Positions 1-8,674 of a stretch of 46,512 nucleotides of DNA are shown here, in pieces. The notes beneath the pieces were generated by a model. It was given only the letters and a program-made list of their open reading frames with translations, did no database searches and was not told the DNA's origin. Each line of letters begins with the position of its first letter. Within the stretch, counting starts at the first letter, position 1. The position numbers were made by a program, and so were the translations under genes. The DNA comes from Shewanella inventionis (GTDB taxonomy: Bacteria > Pseudomonadota > Gammaproteobacteria > Enterobacterales > Shewanellaceae). The stretch spans positions 1-46,512 of the forward strand of contig NZ_BMII01000037.1 in the NCBI RefSeq assembly GCF_014641855.1, read 5' to 3'.

Positions 1-297
1 TTGCCTACATTCCGAAGAACAAGAAGACAATTTCGAATAACTCAATACCTGTGAATGTCCACACAGATTTCTTGTTTAGATTGTTAAAGAGCGTTACTAA
101 TACCAAAAGAATCAATCTTTCGCTTAGCGGCCGTTGACGCCAGGTCGTTGGCTTGGGCTGCGTATTCTACGCTTTCCCATCTTCGCGTCAAGTGTTTTTT
201 CAAACTTTCTTTTCGCTGTTGAATTTAATGTTTTGAAGCACTTGATTCAACCTAACTCGGTGATTGCTTTCGCTGTCTGCCGTGTCAGTGGATGCGC
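1..297 (-). promoter_or_regulatory. rRNA operon leader with boxA (16S rRNA lies outside the window)
   Basis: Read on the minus strand, this stretch is the untranslated leader of a leftward rRNA operon. The boxA antitermination motif GCTCTTTAACAAT lies at 80-92 and is followed by a tract resembling the E. coli rrn leader (aatctgtgtgg near 58-69). Two tandem promoters precede it and are listed separately. The mature 16S gene is not in the window. No ORF is credible here. Confidence 0.85.
164..191 (-). promoter_or_regulatory. rrn P2 promoter
   Basis: Second minus-strand promoter, about 130 nt downstream of P1: -35 TTGACG (186-191), 16-nt spacer, -10 TAGAAT (164-169), then a GC-containing discriminator (ACGCAGCCC). 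A tandem P1/P2 arrangement is normal for gammaproteobacterial rrn operons. Confidence 0.75.
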
Positions 298-325
298 ATT
301 ATAGGGAGCTAAAACTTTAGTGCAA
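298..325 (-). promoter_or_regulatory. rrn P1 promoter
   Basis: Minus-strand sigma70 promoter: -35 TTGCAC (320-325), 16-nt spacer, perfect -10 TATAAT (298-303). The discriminator that follows starts GCGCATCC, typical of growth-rate and ppGpp controlled rRNA promoters. It fires away from the ccm genes into the rrn leader. Confidence 0.8.
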
Positions 326-339
326 GCGCTTTTTTAATA

Positions 340-383
340 AAAAAGGATCGCTTGGCGATCTTTTCACCAAAAACGATCCTTTT
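340..383 (-). terminator. Rho-independent terminator of the ccmFGH-thioredoxin operon
   Basis: Arms at 340-350 and 374-383 (AAAAGGATCG paired with CGATCCTTTT) enclose a smaller alternative hairpin (346-360). On the minus strand a U-rich tract follows. It lies just downstream of the thioredoxin-like gene that ends at 411 and separates it from the rrn promoters. Confidence 0.65.
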
Positions 384-410
384 GAGCTTTTTAAATGTTT
401 ATTTGTCGGT

Positions 411-989
411 TTATTGAGCTTTTTTATCGTTCGTGAGGAATTGGTTCAAATAATCTATTGTATTTTCGTCATCCCAATCTACATATGAACGAACATAGGC
501 CACCAGCTCACCTTGTTCATTTAAAATAAATGTTGCTGGTATAGTGTCTAGAGGGAATACATCACGCAATTGTTGCTTAGGATCAAAATGAGATTCAAAT
601 GCAGATAAACCGAGATCAGCCAAGAATGGATTGACGACGTTTGAGTCAGCATCTATTGAGATAGGCAGTAACACAAATTGCTCATTATTGAGTGTTTGAT
701 TTAAACGATGTAATGCTGGAAGCTCTCTTACACACGGTGGGCACCATGTCGCCCAAAGGTTTACTACTATTACCTTGCCTTTGTAATGGCCAAAGTTAAC
801 CTGTTGTCCAATTGCATTGGTAAAGTCTACAAGCGCAATGGGAAACGGTTGCGGTAGTATATTTATTCGCTCAAGAGTTGACTGGGTGGCTTGCTTACTT
901 TGTGCTTGCATACCTGGGTACGCATTTAATGTATTTGGCAAGCTTATCATCAATAAAGTAAATAAGATTGCCGCAAGCCACTTATTCAT
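411..989 (-). CDS. TlpA/ResA-like periplasmic thioredoxin-family protein
   Basis: 192 residues. A hydrophobic N-terminal signal (about residues 4-23) suggests export to the periplasm. A thioredoxin fold follows with active site WATWCPPC (Cys83 and Cys86) and a TIPAT cis-proline segment near the C-terminus. The family transfers electrons to disulfides and is often linked to cytochrome c assembly. It is the last gene of the ccmF-ccmG-ccmH unit, 19 nt after ccmH, with GGAG upstream of its ATG. It is distinct from CcmG, which is also present. The substrate is unknown; apocytochrome or another periplasmic thiol protein is an inference from context. Confidence 0.8.
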   Translation of the reverse strand: MNKWLAAILFTLLMISLPNTLNAYPGMQAQSKQATQSTLERINILPQPFPIALVDFTNAIGQQVNFGHYKGKVIVVNLWATWCPPCVRELPALHRLNQTLNNEQFVLLPISIDADSNVVNPFLADLGLSAFESHFDPKQQLRDVFPLDTIPATFILNEQGELVAYVRSYVDWDDENTIDYLNQFLTNDKKAQ

Positions 990-1008
990 TGTTACTCCAA
1001 ATGGTTAT

Positions 1009-1488
1009 TTACTTAGACTTGCTCTTATTGAGTAGTGCATCGAGTTCTGCCTGCTGCTCTGGTGTAAGAGACACTGTTTCTGACGGCTGTATACGTTGCC
1101 TACGGATAAAAATAAAACCAATAAGCAAACCAAATACTAGGAGACCAAACGGTCCTAACCATAAAACATAAGTTTTAGAATCAAGTTTTGGCTTATACAA
1201 CACAAAATCACCATAGCGGCTGGTCATGAAGTCGATAATTTCAGGATCTGACTTACCACTGTCTACCATTTTGTATACTTCAAGACGTAAATCTTGGGCG
1301 ACTGGTGAATTTGAATCGACTAGGTTTTGATTTTGACACTGTGGACAACGTAATTGATGCGCCAGTGACAATGCCCGCTGTTGATTTTCAGTTGTTTTAA
1401 ATTCGTATGTATCTACTGGTGTGGCTATAACTGACGCAGCAAATAATACACTGGCTAAACAAATAAATAATTTAGTGATGATGTTCAT
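1009..1488 (-). CDS. ccmH: Cytochrome c maturation protein CcmH (CcmL-type, short form)
   Basis: 159 residues. Signal sequence at about residues 5-22, then the family redox motif LRCPQC (Cys48, Cys51) and a conserved NQNL segment, then one transmembrane helix (about 106-127) and a short charged tail. CcmH reduces the apocytochrome CXXCH cysteines or resolves mixed disulfides with CcmG before heme ligation, and acts in the periplasm. The TPR half found in E. coli CcmH is absent here and is supplied by the separate ccmI gene. Its ATG overlaps the ccmG stop codon by 1 nt (TAATG), indicating translational coupling. Confidence 0.93.
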   Translation of the reverse strand: MNIITKLFICLASVLFAASVIATPVDTYEFKTTENQQRALSLAHQLRCPQCQNQNLVDSNSPVAQDLRLEVYKMVDSGKSDPEIIDFMTSRYGDFVLYKPKLDSKTYVLWLGPFGLLVFGLLIGFIFIRRQRIQPSETVSLTPEQQAELDALLNKSKSK

Positions 1489-2042
1489 TAAGATGCCCCA
1501 TCGGCTTTCGCTTCAGTTTGGAGTTGTTGGATCATTGGGTATAGCGTTTGTGTCCACACAGTTTGATCAATGGGCCCTGCATAGCGATAACGAATAATGC
1601 CATTGTGATCGACAATAAATGTTTCTGGGGCACCATACACACCCAAATCAAGACCCAACCTGCCGTCTTTATCAAAAACATTGAGCGTGTAAGGATCACC
1701 TTCTGTTTTTAGTTCCTTGATTGCTAGTGCTCGATCGTCACGATAATTGATTCCGTAAATAGGCAACAAATTACGTTTTGATAGCATCATCAAATACGGA
1801 TGCTCATACTTACACGCTGGGCACCATGTTGCCCAAAAGTTAAGCATAGTGACTTTACCAACGAGATTTTTCTCTGTGATCATTTCACTTGCGGCTTCAA
1901 GTCGTTCAAGTTGGAAAGCCGGGATAGGCTTTCCTTCTAATGCTGAATCGAGCACTTTAGGATTAAGAAATAATCCTTTGTATAAAAACACGCCCATACC
2001 TAAAAAAATGACAAGAGGTATAAACAGTACAAACTTCTTCAT
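1488..2042 (-). CDS. ccmG: Thiol:disulfide interchange protein CcmG/DsbE
   Basis: 184 residues. N-terminal membrane anchor (about 4-24) followed by a periplasmic thioredoxin domain with active site WATWCPAC (Cys74, Cys77) and the YGAPETF cis-proline loop typical of DsbE/CcmG. It passes electrons, received from a CcdA/DsbD-type transporter not in this window, to CcmH and apocytochromes. It starts 15 nt after ccmF with CGGAG upstream of the ATG, and overlaps ccmH at its end. Length matches E. coli CcmG. Confidence 0.93.
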   Translation of the reverse strand: MKKFVLFIPLVIFLGMGVFLYKGLFLNPKVLDSALEGKPIPAFQLERLEAASEMITEKNLVGKVTMLNFWATWCPACKYEHPYLMMLSKRNLLPIYGINYRDDRALAIKELKTEGDPYTLNVFDKDGRLGLDLGVYGAPETFIVDHNGIIRYRYAGPIDQTVWTQTLYPMIQQLQTEAKADGAS

Positions 2043-2057
2043 AGTGTCTCCGTGTGA

Positions 2058-4028
2058 CTATGCTGTCGCTAATTTTGCTTTTGTAGCTTCTTCTTTTGCA
2101 GTCTGTTTAACACGATAACGCTTATCAGATGCTGCAAGGAAACCACCCACCATCATAAAGATTGAGCCAAACCATAACCAACGAACAAATGGCTTATAAT
2201 TAAGGCGGACAGCAAATTCAGTTAAGCTTATTGGATCACCCATTGTCACATATAGATCACGGAATAAACCCCAATCAATACCGGCTTCAGTCATGTCCAT
2301 GGTACGCACATTGTATTGACGGCGATCGGGCTTTAGTAATGTGATGAATTCATCATCTTTATAAATCTCAATCTGTCCTTGTTGAGCAGTATAGTTAGGA
2401 CCGACTACATTTTTGGTTTCTAAATATTTAAAGGTATATCCAGCCAATTCTTGTGAAACACCGGGTCCCATACGTACACTCTTTTCAATAGAGTAATTAG
2501 ACACCATGGTTGCACCCAGCACAGAAACTGCAATACCCAAATGCGCAATAATCATACCTAGCTGGCTACGGCCCATTCTGCTGAGGCTAATACCACCTTC
2601 TTTAGGACTTACTATGTTATAAGCGGCACGTAGAGTAGACAACAGGATCCAGACGGTTGCAGCTACACCACACATAACCCAAGCATTAAACTCGCCACCA
2701 ACAACAAATGGAACTACCACACCAACGATTAATGAGATGATTGCTGGTAGTAAAAGTTGTCTTTTAATTTCACCCGCTTTCGATTTTTTCCAGCGAATAA
2801 TTGGGCCAATCCCCATAAAACCAAACAGTACAAGCACAATAGGCACAAATACGGCGTTAAAGTATGGCGGTCCAACTGAAATTTTACCCATGCCTAACGC
2901 ATCGATTAGTAGTGGATATAGTGTCCCTAGTAACACAGTGCCTGCGGCTACAGTAAGTAGCACGTTACAGATAAGCAGCATGGTTTCTTTTGATTTAAGT
3001 TCAAAACGCGCAGGGCTACTCATTTCACTAGCTCTGAATGCAAACAGCGTTAACGAACCACCAACAGCAAGGCCTAGCAATAGTAAGATAAATAAGCCAC
3101 GACTTGGGTCTGCAGCAAATGAATGCACAGATGTTAGTACACCAGAACGAACAATAAAGGTACCTAACAAACTTAATGAGAATGCAAAGATAGACAGTAA
3201 AACAGTCCAGTTGCGGAATGCGCCACGCTTTTCAGTCACAATTAATGAATGAACTAAAGCGGTTCCCACCAGCCAAGGCATAAATGATGCGTTTTCTACT
3301 GGATCCCAGAACCACCAGCCTCCCCAACCTAATTCGTAGTAAGCCCACCAAGAACCTAACGAAATACCACCCGTTAAGAATATCCAAGCAGCGAGTGTCC
3401 ATGGGCGACTCCAGCGTGCCCATGCAGAATCAAGTCTGCCACTCATTAACGCAGCAATTGCAAACGCAAAACATACAGAGAAGCCAACATAACCCAAATA
3501 CAGCATTGGAGGATGGAAAATAAGCCCAACATCTTGCAACATTGGATTTAAGTCTCGACCCTCTAATGGAATTGGAAAAATTCGTTCAAATGGGCTAGAT
3601 GTTAATATCATAAAAAGAGTAAAACCAACCACAATCATCGCCAATACCGATAATACACGGGCCGTAAATACCTCTTCTAAACCTTTGCTAAATAGAGCAA
3701 CTGAAGCAGCCCAGACAGACAAGGCAAATACCCAAAACAGTAATGACCCTTCGTGTCCGCCCCACACTGCAGCAATTTTAAAGAAAATAGGCAATTGAGA
3801 ATTTGAATGATGTGCAACATATGCCACCGAAAAATCATCAGTAGCAAAGCTGTAGGCTAAAGTAATAACCGAGAATGTGATAAAGAAAAACATGCCGTAA
3901 GTTAGAGGCCAAGCATAACGAACAAGATACTGATCTTTTCGAGCTGAACCATATAACGGCACGCTAGCTAACAGTAAAGCAAAAGCTAAACCGAGAATAA
4001 GCGAGAAATGTCCAAGTTCTGGAATCAT
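2058..4028 (-). CDS. ccmF: Heme lyase subunit CcmF
   Basis: 656 residues, close to the family norm, with many transmembrane helices. The tryptophan-rich WWD heme-handling motif lies at about 234-252 (GGWWFWDPVENASFMPW), and conserved histidines include those in FHPP (about 172) and LVH (about 260). CcmF forms the inner-membrane heme ligase with CcmH and CcmI, taking heme from holo-CcmE and attaching it to apocytochrome c. AAGGAAT precedes the ATG. First gene of a leftward ccmF-ccmG-ccmH-thioredoxin unit, divergent from ccmI. Confidence 0.95.
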   Translation of the reverse strand: MIPELGHFSLILGLAFALLLASVPLYGSARKDQYLVRYAWPLTYGMFFFITFSVITLAYSFATDDFSVAYVAHHSNSQLPIFFKIAAVWGGHEGSLLFWVFALSVWAASVALFSKGLEEVFTARVLSVLAMIVVGFTLFMILTSSPFERIFPIPLEGRDLNPMLQDVGLIFHPPMLYLGYVGFSVCFAFAIAALMSGRLDSAWARWSRPWTLAAWIFLTGGISLGSWWAYYELGWGGWWFWDPVENASFMPWLVGTALVHSLIVTEKRGAFRNWTVLLSIFAFSLSLLGTFIVRSGVLTSVHSFAADPSRGLFILLLLGLAVGGSLTLFAFRASEMSSPARFELKSKETMLLICNVLLTVAAGTVLLGTLYPLLIDALGMGKISVGPPYFNAVFVPIVLVLFGFMGIGPIIRWKKSKAGEIKRQLLLPAIISLIVGVVVPFVVGGEFNAWVMCGVAATVWILLSTLRAAYNIVSPKEGGISLSRMGRSQLGMIIAHLGIAVSVLGATMVSNYSIEKSVRMGPGVSQELAGYTFKYLETKNVVGPNYTAQQGQIEIYKDDEFITLLKPDRRQYNVRTMDMTEAGIDWGLFRDLYVTMGDPISLTEFAVRLNYKPFVRWLWFGSIFMMVGGFLAASDKRYRVKQTAKEEATKAKLATA

Positions 4029-4435
4029 GGGTATTCCTTAGTCTAAATAATTAAGTGGATCTGAACAAACCACGGCAACATCAATCAATGCGTCAAAACT
4101 AATATACGCACATTAGCTTAAACGAATTTTAAATCATTTTAGAACTTGCTATTGCATCTGTCTGCCCTTTTCGTACAAAACTGGGTCACTAGTCTCATAA
4201 TGGACAATCAACTGCGTAAAATGGATAGCGTTCTGCATGTGACCTAAACATAAAATGAAAGTTTCATTGAATTTACTAAACACTTTCAATCTGTGAACCA
4301 GTACGCAACTCTCAGGATTTAGATTCATATCTCCCGTATATTACTATTCAATTAATAATCTTTACGTATAATCAACATTCCAAGCACTGCGGTAATGCCG
4401 CATTTTCAGTTAACCTAAAAGTGAATATTGACACA
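4029..4435. other. Divergent intergenic region between ccmF and ccmI
   Basis: About 400 nt of AT-rich sequence with no credible ORF. A perfect TATAAT on the plus strand at 4367-4372 is a possible -10 for ccmI, but no good -35 is seen at the right distance. A possible leftward -10 for ccmF (TATATT near 4100) is equally weak. I see no convincing repeat or structured RNA. Confidence 0.4.
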
Positions 4436-5689
4436 ATGACCACATTTTGGATTTTTATTGCGCTTGTCGTACTCATCGGCCTAATCATGATTTGGGTTCC
4501 TCACTTTCGCCAACAAAAGCTTCTTCACGCCGAAGAAGCTGGCGTTCGTAGACAAACGAACCTTGAGCTTTATGGTGAACGGTTGACCATACTCGAAAAA
4601 GAGTTACAAGATGAGCTATTAGATAAAGCCGAATTTGACGCACTCAAAAAAGAACTTGAAATCAACTTACTGCAAGATATGAAACAAGAAGGCGATGACT
4701 CGCTTGATGTGGCGATTAAACCTAAAAGTGCATTATGGCCTGCATTCATGACTGTCTGTTTACTTGCTATTTCAGGTTACTTCTACCAACAACTTGGAGC
4801 TTATAACGAACTGGCAAATCCACCCCAAGCCAACAACCCACATCAAGGAATGGATCCTGCGCAGATAATGTCGCAGCGAGTACAAATGATGGAAGCTCAA
4901 GTCCAATCTGAGCCTGAAAATAGCCAAGCCTGGTTTAGTTTAGGCCATGCATATGTATCAGCCAATCAATACGATAAAGCTGTAGCAGCATTTGATAAAG
5001 TGATGGCGTTAGTTGGTACACATGCTGAATTATTGGGCCCTAAAGCCACCGCACTGTATTATAAAGCAGGCCAAAAGATCACCCCTGAGATCCAATCAAT
5101 TATTGACCAGTCTTTATCTTTAGATGCACAAGATCCCTCCACACTATTATTAGTTGGTATGGATGCTTTCTTTACTGCCGAGTACACTAAGGCAATTGAA
5201 GCTTGGCAAATGATCTTAGACAGCGACCGTAACGATGTTGATCGCACCGCATTAATGAATGCGATTGAGTCGGCTAAAATGCGTATGGGTGACAGCGCTA
5301 ATACAATGCCAAATGACGAAAACCATAAAGGTATGGCGGCAGCCAATGCCAACACACTTGCTATTGAAGTGTCCATTTCAAATGAACTTGCAGACAAAGT
5401 AAGCGACACAGATGTCGTATTTATCTTTGCTCGTGCAACTCAAGGTCCAAAAGTGCCATTAGCTGCAACAAAAATTAACGCTGCAAACCTACCTGCAACG
5501 ATTACTCTAGATGACAGCACTTCAATGGGCGGCGATATGAAACTAAGCTCCGTAAAAGAAGTGGAAGTCATTGCGGTTTTATCTAAAAACGGCAGTGTAA
5601 AACCACAAACAGGAGATCTAAAAGGCAGTATTGACGCTATTGCGGTTGGTAGCAACGCCAAGCTAATGTTAGATACTTTAGTACAGTAA
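4436..5689 (+). CDS. ccmI: Cytochrome c maturation protein CcmI
   Basis: 417 residues from the ATG at 4436. A GTG five codons upstream (4421) is in frame, but the family normally begins with the membrane helix, here MTTFWIFIALVV, and neither start has a strong Shine-Dalgarno. Two transmembrane helices (about 2-20 and 95-115) flank a charged coiled segment; a periplasmic TPR region follows (about 140-285, NSQAWFSLGHAY), then a C-terminal domain. CcmI binds apocytochrome C-termini and presents them to CcmF/CcmH. It is encoded opposite to ccmFGH and converges on scyA. Confidence 0.88.
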   Translation: MTTFWIFIALVVLIGLIMIWVPHFRQQKLLHAEEAGVRRQTNLELYGERLTILEKELQDELLDKAEFDALKKELEINLLQDMKQEGDDSLDVAIKPKSALWPAFMTVCLLAISGYFYQQLGAYNELANPPQANNPHQGMDPAQIMSQRVQMMEAQVQSEPENSQAWFSLGHAYVSANQYDKAVAAFDKVMALVGTHAELLGPKATALYYKAGQKITPEIQSIIDQSLSLDAQDPSTLLLVGMDAFFTAEYTKAIEAWQMILDSDRNDVDRTALMNAIESAKMRMGDSANTMPNDENHKGMAAANANTLAIEVSISNELADKVSDTDVVFIFARATQGPKVPLAATKINAANLPATITLDDSTSMGGDMKLSSVKEVEVIAVLSKNGSVKPQTGDLKGSIDAIAVGSNAKLMLDTLVQ

Positions 5690-5721
5690 GCACTAAGCTA
5701 ACATCAGAAACACACACCCAT

Positions 5722-5749
5722 AAAAAAACCGGCTATTAAGCCGGTTTTT
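5722..5749. terminator. Bidirectional terminator between ccmI and scyA
   Basis: Stem AAACCGGCT with AGCCGGTTT around an ATTA loop, flanked by an A-run on the left and a T-run on the right. It can terminate the rightward ccmI and leftward scyA transcripts. Confidence 0.85.
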
Positions 5750-5763
5750 GGTTTAGTCGAAAA

Positions 5764-6057
5764 TTACTTAGACATAAACTCGATAGCTTTTTTGTAATCA
5801 TCGTCAGTACAATCTGTACACATACCACCTGGTGGCATTGCATTTAAACCAGATTTTACAGAACCCACTAAGGCATCTAAACCTTTAGCTAGACGTGGTT
5901 CCCAAGCAGCAGCATCATGAACCTTTGGCGCACCGGCCACACCCATGCTGTGACATACTTGACACGCTTTATTGTAAATAGCTTCACCTTCTTGAGCAAA
6001 CACATTCGCAGACAAAGTTAATGCAGCTACTGCAGTCATTGCTAACAATTTTTTCAT
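5764..6057 (-). CDS. scyA: Monoheme cytochrome c5, ScyA-like
   Basis: 97 residues from the ATG at 6057, preferred over one seven codons upstream because AGGAA sits 8 nt before it and the signal peptide then starts MKKLLAM. Cleavage is probably after VFA (about residue 21). Heme motif CQVCH at 32-36, candidate Met ligand in NAMPP (about 74), and a CTDC cysteine pair (80, 83) typical of cytochrome c5. It is a soluble periplasmic electron carrier, described in Shewanella as a donor to terminal enzymes such as cytochrome c peroxidase or oxidases. Its position inside the ccm locus fits its dependence on that machinery. Confidence 0.88.
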   Translation of the reverse strand: MKKLLAMTAVAALTLSANVFAQEGEAIYNKACQVCHSMGVAGAPKVHDAAAWEPRLAKGLDALVGSVKSGLNAMPPGGMCTDCTDDDYKKAIEFMSK

Positions 6058-6380
6058 GTTCAACGTTCCTAATTGCAAATATACAAAGCTTAACGCTGCC
6101 CTTGATTTAGAAGGCAGACTCTTTTTAGCAACACTAGATTACTACAAATAGCAAAAAAACTCATCTTTTTGTGATAACAATCTCAGCTTAGTCTCTAAAT
6201 CAAGACAATCTGGCTAGTTCAGGTAATATATTAGTAATTGTTGAAAAAGTTCAATTGGTATCGTTTTTTTTGGAACCATATCAAATTGCTAGCACTTAGT
6301 CTGAGACAAAGCTAAACCGATAAATACCTTTGTGTTAATATCTTTTCGAATTCATCCTCACGCGTAAACAAGAGGGATAA
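6058..6380. other. Divergent intergenic region between scyA and ccmA
   Basis: About 320 nt, AT-rich, with no credible ORF. It holds a CRP-like half-palindrome at 6170-6185 (listed separately) and several A/T runs. A weak -10-like TAATAT for ccmA lies at 6336-6341 without a clear -35. Confidence 0.4.
6170..6185. promoter_or_regulatory. Candidate CRP-type binding site
   Basis: TGTGA, 6 nt, TCTCA: one perfect CRP half-site and one with a single mismatch to TCACA. It lies about 110 nt upstream of scyA and about 195 nt upstream of ccmA. Shewanella uses CRP to control anaerobic respiration and cytochromes, which makes a site here plausible, but it is based on motif resemblance only. Confidence 0.35.
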
Positions 6381-7031
6381 GTGACCAAGTCAAATCAATC
6401 AAACGCATTGTTAAGTGCCAACGAATTAACCTGTATCCGGGAAGAGCGCATACTATTTGATGGACTCAGTTTTAATATCAACGCAGGTGATATCGTTCAA
6501 ATTGAAGGTCCTAATGGCGCGGGTAAAACAAGCTTATTACGTATTATTGCAGGCCTATCTCGCCCATACGCTGGAGAAGTAAAATATGCCGGTGAAGATA
6601 TCACTCGTTGTCGCGATGAGTTTAATCATGATTTACTATATTTAGGCCATTTAGCGGGTGTTAAAAGTGAACTTACAGCAGAAGAAAATCTTAACTTCAA
6701 TTTAAGAATCAGTGGCTATGATAACTTTGATACTACGGCTTTGCTGGCAAAAGTTAACCTCGCAGGATTTGAAGAAGCACTAGCTGGTCATTTGTCTGCG
6801 GGACAACATCGGCGAACTGCACTAGCAAGATTACAACACAGTGATTGCAAGATCTGGATTTTAGACGAACCCTTTACCGCTATTGATAAAAAAGGCGTAG
6901 AAGAGTTAGAACAGTTATTTATGCAACACGCAAAATCTGGGGGATGTGTCATTTTAACCACACATCAAGATATGAGCATCATAGGCGATGACATACTACG
7001 CAAAATCACTCTTGACTATCGCTTTGTATAA
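6381..7031 (+). CDS. ccmA: Heme exporter ATP-binding protein CcmA
   Basis: 216 residues. Start is GTG with AGAGGG upstream (6371-6376). ABC ATPase with Walker A GPNGAGKTS (43-51), signature LSAGQ (138-142), Walker B IWILDEP (158-164) and an H-loop histidine in TTHQD. CcmA drives the CcmABCD complex; its ATPase activity releases heme-loaded CcmE from CcmC rather than simply pumping heme. First gene of ccmABCDE, with ccmB 9 nt downstream. Confidence 0.95.
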   Translation: MTKSNQSNALLSANELTCIREERILFDGLSFNINAGDIVQIEGPNGAGKTSLLRIIAGLSRPYAGEVKYAGEDITRCRDEFNHDLLYLGHLAGVKSELTAEENLNFNLRISGYDNFDTTALLAKVNLAGFEEALAGHLSAGQHRRTALARLQHSDCKIWILDEPFTAIDKKGVEELEQLFMQHAKSGGCVILTTHQDMSIIGDDILRKITLDYRFV

Positions 7032-7040
7032 GGTATCTGA

Positions 7041-7727
7041 ATGAAACGAGGAATAAGTTATACCACGGCATTCATGACGCTACTACAGCGTGATCTACGC
7101 ATTGCCATCCGCCACCGTGGTGACATTTTTAATCCATTATTATTTTTTATATTGGTTGTGACCTTATTCCCTCTTGGGATAGGACCAGAACCACAGGTAT
7201 TAACTCGCGTAGCACCAGGCATTATCTGGGTAGCGGCACTGTTAGCTTCTATGTTGTCACTTGAGCGCTTATTTAAAGCCGACTACAGTGATGGCAGTTT
7301 GGAGCAAATGCTATTAAGCCCTCAACCTTTAGTAATTCTTGTATTAGCAAAAGTGTTCGCACATTGGATTCTAACAGGTGTTCCGTTAATTTTAGTTGCA
7401 CCACTATTAGCTGTGTTACTGCATTTAGACAGCAATAGCTATGTTGCGCTGATGGCCACACTCGCGCTTGGAACACCGGTATTATCTTTACTTGGTGCAA
7501 TAGGCGTGGCTTTAACTGTCGGCCTAAGAAAGGGTGGCGTGCTATTAAGTTTGTTGATTTTACCTTTATACATTCCAGTGTTAATTTTTGCGACCAGCGC
7601 AATTGACTCTGCAAGTATAAATTTACCCTACACCGGCCAGCTTGCGATTATTGGCGCGATGTTAATTGGATCATTAATTATGGCGCCATTCGCTATTGGC
7701 GCATCTTTAAGAGTGAGTACAAACTAA
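7041..7727 (+). CDS. ccmB: Heme exporter membrane protein CcmB
   Basis: 228 residues with about six predicted transmembrane helices, the family pattern. AAGG precedes the ATG. It is the permease-like partner of CcmA in the CcmABCD inner-membrane complex. Its stop is immediately followed by the ccmC start (TAAATG), so the genes are tightly coupled. Confidence 0.94.
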   Translation: MKRGISYTTAFMTLLQRDLRIAIRHRGDIFNPLLFFILVVTLFPLGIGPEPQVLTRVAPGIIWVAALLASMLSLERLFKADYSDGSLEQMLLSPQPLVILVLAKVFAHWILTGVPLILVAPLLAVLLHLDSNSYVALMATLALGTPVLSLLGAIGVALTVGLRKGGVLLSLLILPLYIPVLIFATSAIDSASINLPYTGQLAIIGAMLIGSLIMAPFAIGASLRVSTN

Positions 7728-8474
7728 ATGTGGAAATGGCTAAACTCATACGCTGATCCTGAGCGTTCTTATAAACTTGCAGGAACCTTTTTGCCATGGT
7801 TTGTTTGTTTGGCAATTGCGTTAATAGGTGTTGGAACGACCTGGGGTCTATTGTTTGCACCCATGGATTACCAACAGGGCGATAGCTTTAGGATTATCTA
7901 TATCCATGTTCCAGCAGCCTCAATGTCAATGGCTGCCTATATGGGCATGGCAACCGCATCATTCATCGGTATTGTTTGGCAAATTAAAGCTGCAGATTGG
8001 GCCGCAGCCTCTATTGCGCCTATTGGGGCTGTAATTACGTTTATTGCTCTATTTACTGGTGCTGCATGGGGAAAACCTATGTGGGGCACTTGGTGGGTTT
8101 GGGATGCACGATTAACCTCAGAGCTTGTATTGCTGTTTTTGTATCTCGGGGTCATTGCGCTTTATGCCTCATTTGAAGATAAAGTATTGGCTGCGCGTGC
8201 AGCAGGCATTTTAGCCATTGTAGGGGTTATTAATATTCCAATTATTAAATATTCTGTCGATTGGTGGAGCAGTTTACATCAACCGGCAACGATCAAGATC
8301 ACTGAAAAATCGACTATGACGGGTGACATGTTATACCCGCTTCTGATCAACATAGTTGGGTTTGGTATGATGATAGGCGCAATTACACTCGTTAGATTTA
8401 GAGCGGAAGTATTAGCCCGAAATGGTATGCGCCCTTGGGTAAGAGAATTGGCAACACAAGAGGTGTCTAAATAA
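7728..8474 (+). CDS. ccmC: Heme-handling membrane protein CcmC
   Basis: 248 residues, six predicted helices. The WWD motif WGTWWVWDARLT (119-130) and the two conserved axial histidines, His60 (IHVPAA) and His184 (LHQPAT), are all present. CcmC binds heme on the periplasmic face and passes it to the CcmE histidine. The stop overlaps the ccmD start by 1 nt (TAATG). Confidence 0.95.
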   Translation: MWKWLNSYADPERSYKLAGTFLPWFVCLAIALIGVGTTWGLLFAPMDYQQGDSFRIIYIHVPAASMSMAAYMGMATASFIGIVWQIKAADWAAASIAPIGAVITFIALFTGAAWGKPMWGTWWVWDARLTSELVLLFLYLGVIALYASFEDKVLAARAAGILAIVGVINIPIIKYSVDWWSSLHQPATIKITEKSTMTGDMLYPLLINIVGFGMMIGAITLVRFRAEVLARNGMRPWVRELATQEVSK

Positions 8475-8674
8475 TGCAATTTGATTCAATGAGTGACTTT
8501 TTAAACATGGGAGGTTACGCCTTCTATGTGTGGTTAGCTTATGGTGTAACCTTTAGCAGTTTAGCCATTTTAATCATCTCTAGTGCACGTAGAAAGCGTA
8601 AAGTGTTAACAGAAATTGCGAGCAAACAAGCTCGCGAAGAAAAACTGAAAGAATCAAGAGGTAAAAAACAATGA
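8474..8674 (+). CDS. ccmD: Heme exporter protein CcmD
   Basis: 66 residues: one transmembrane helix (about 15-35, YAFYVWLAYGVTF) and a strongly basic cytoplasmic tail. This small protein stabilises the CcmABC-CcmE complex and helps release holo-CcmE. It overlaps ccmC by 1 nt and ccmE by 4 nt (ATGA). Confidence 0.92.
   Translation: MQFDSMSDFLNMGGYAFYVWLAYGVTFSSLAILIISSARRKRKVLTEIASKQAREEKLKESRGKKQ

Noticed and set aside
2737..3252. 171-codon plus-strand frame
   Set aside because: Antisense to ccmF, no domain or ribosome-binding site; shadow of a conserved gene.
4421..4435. GTG start for ccmI
   Set aside because: Five extra codons before the membrane anchor are not typical, and no Shine-Dalgarno supports them.
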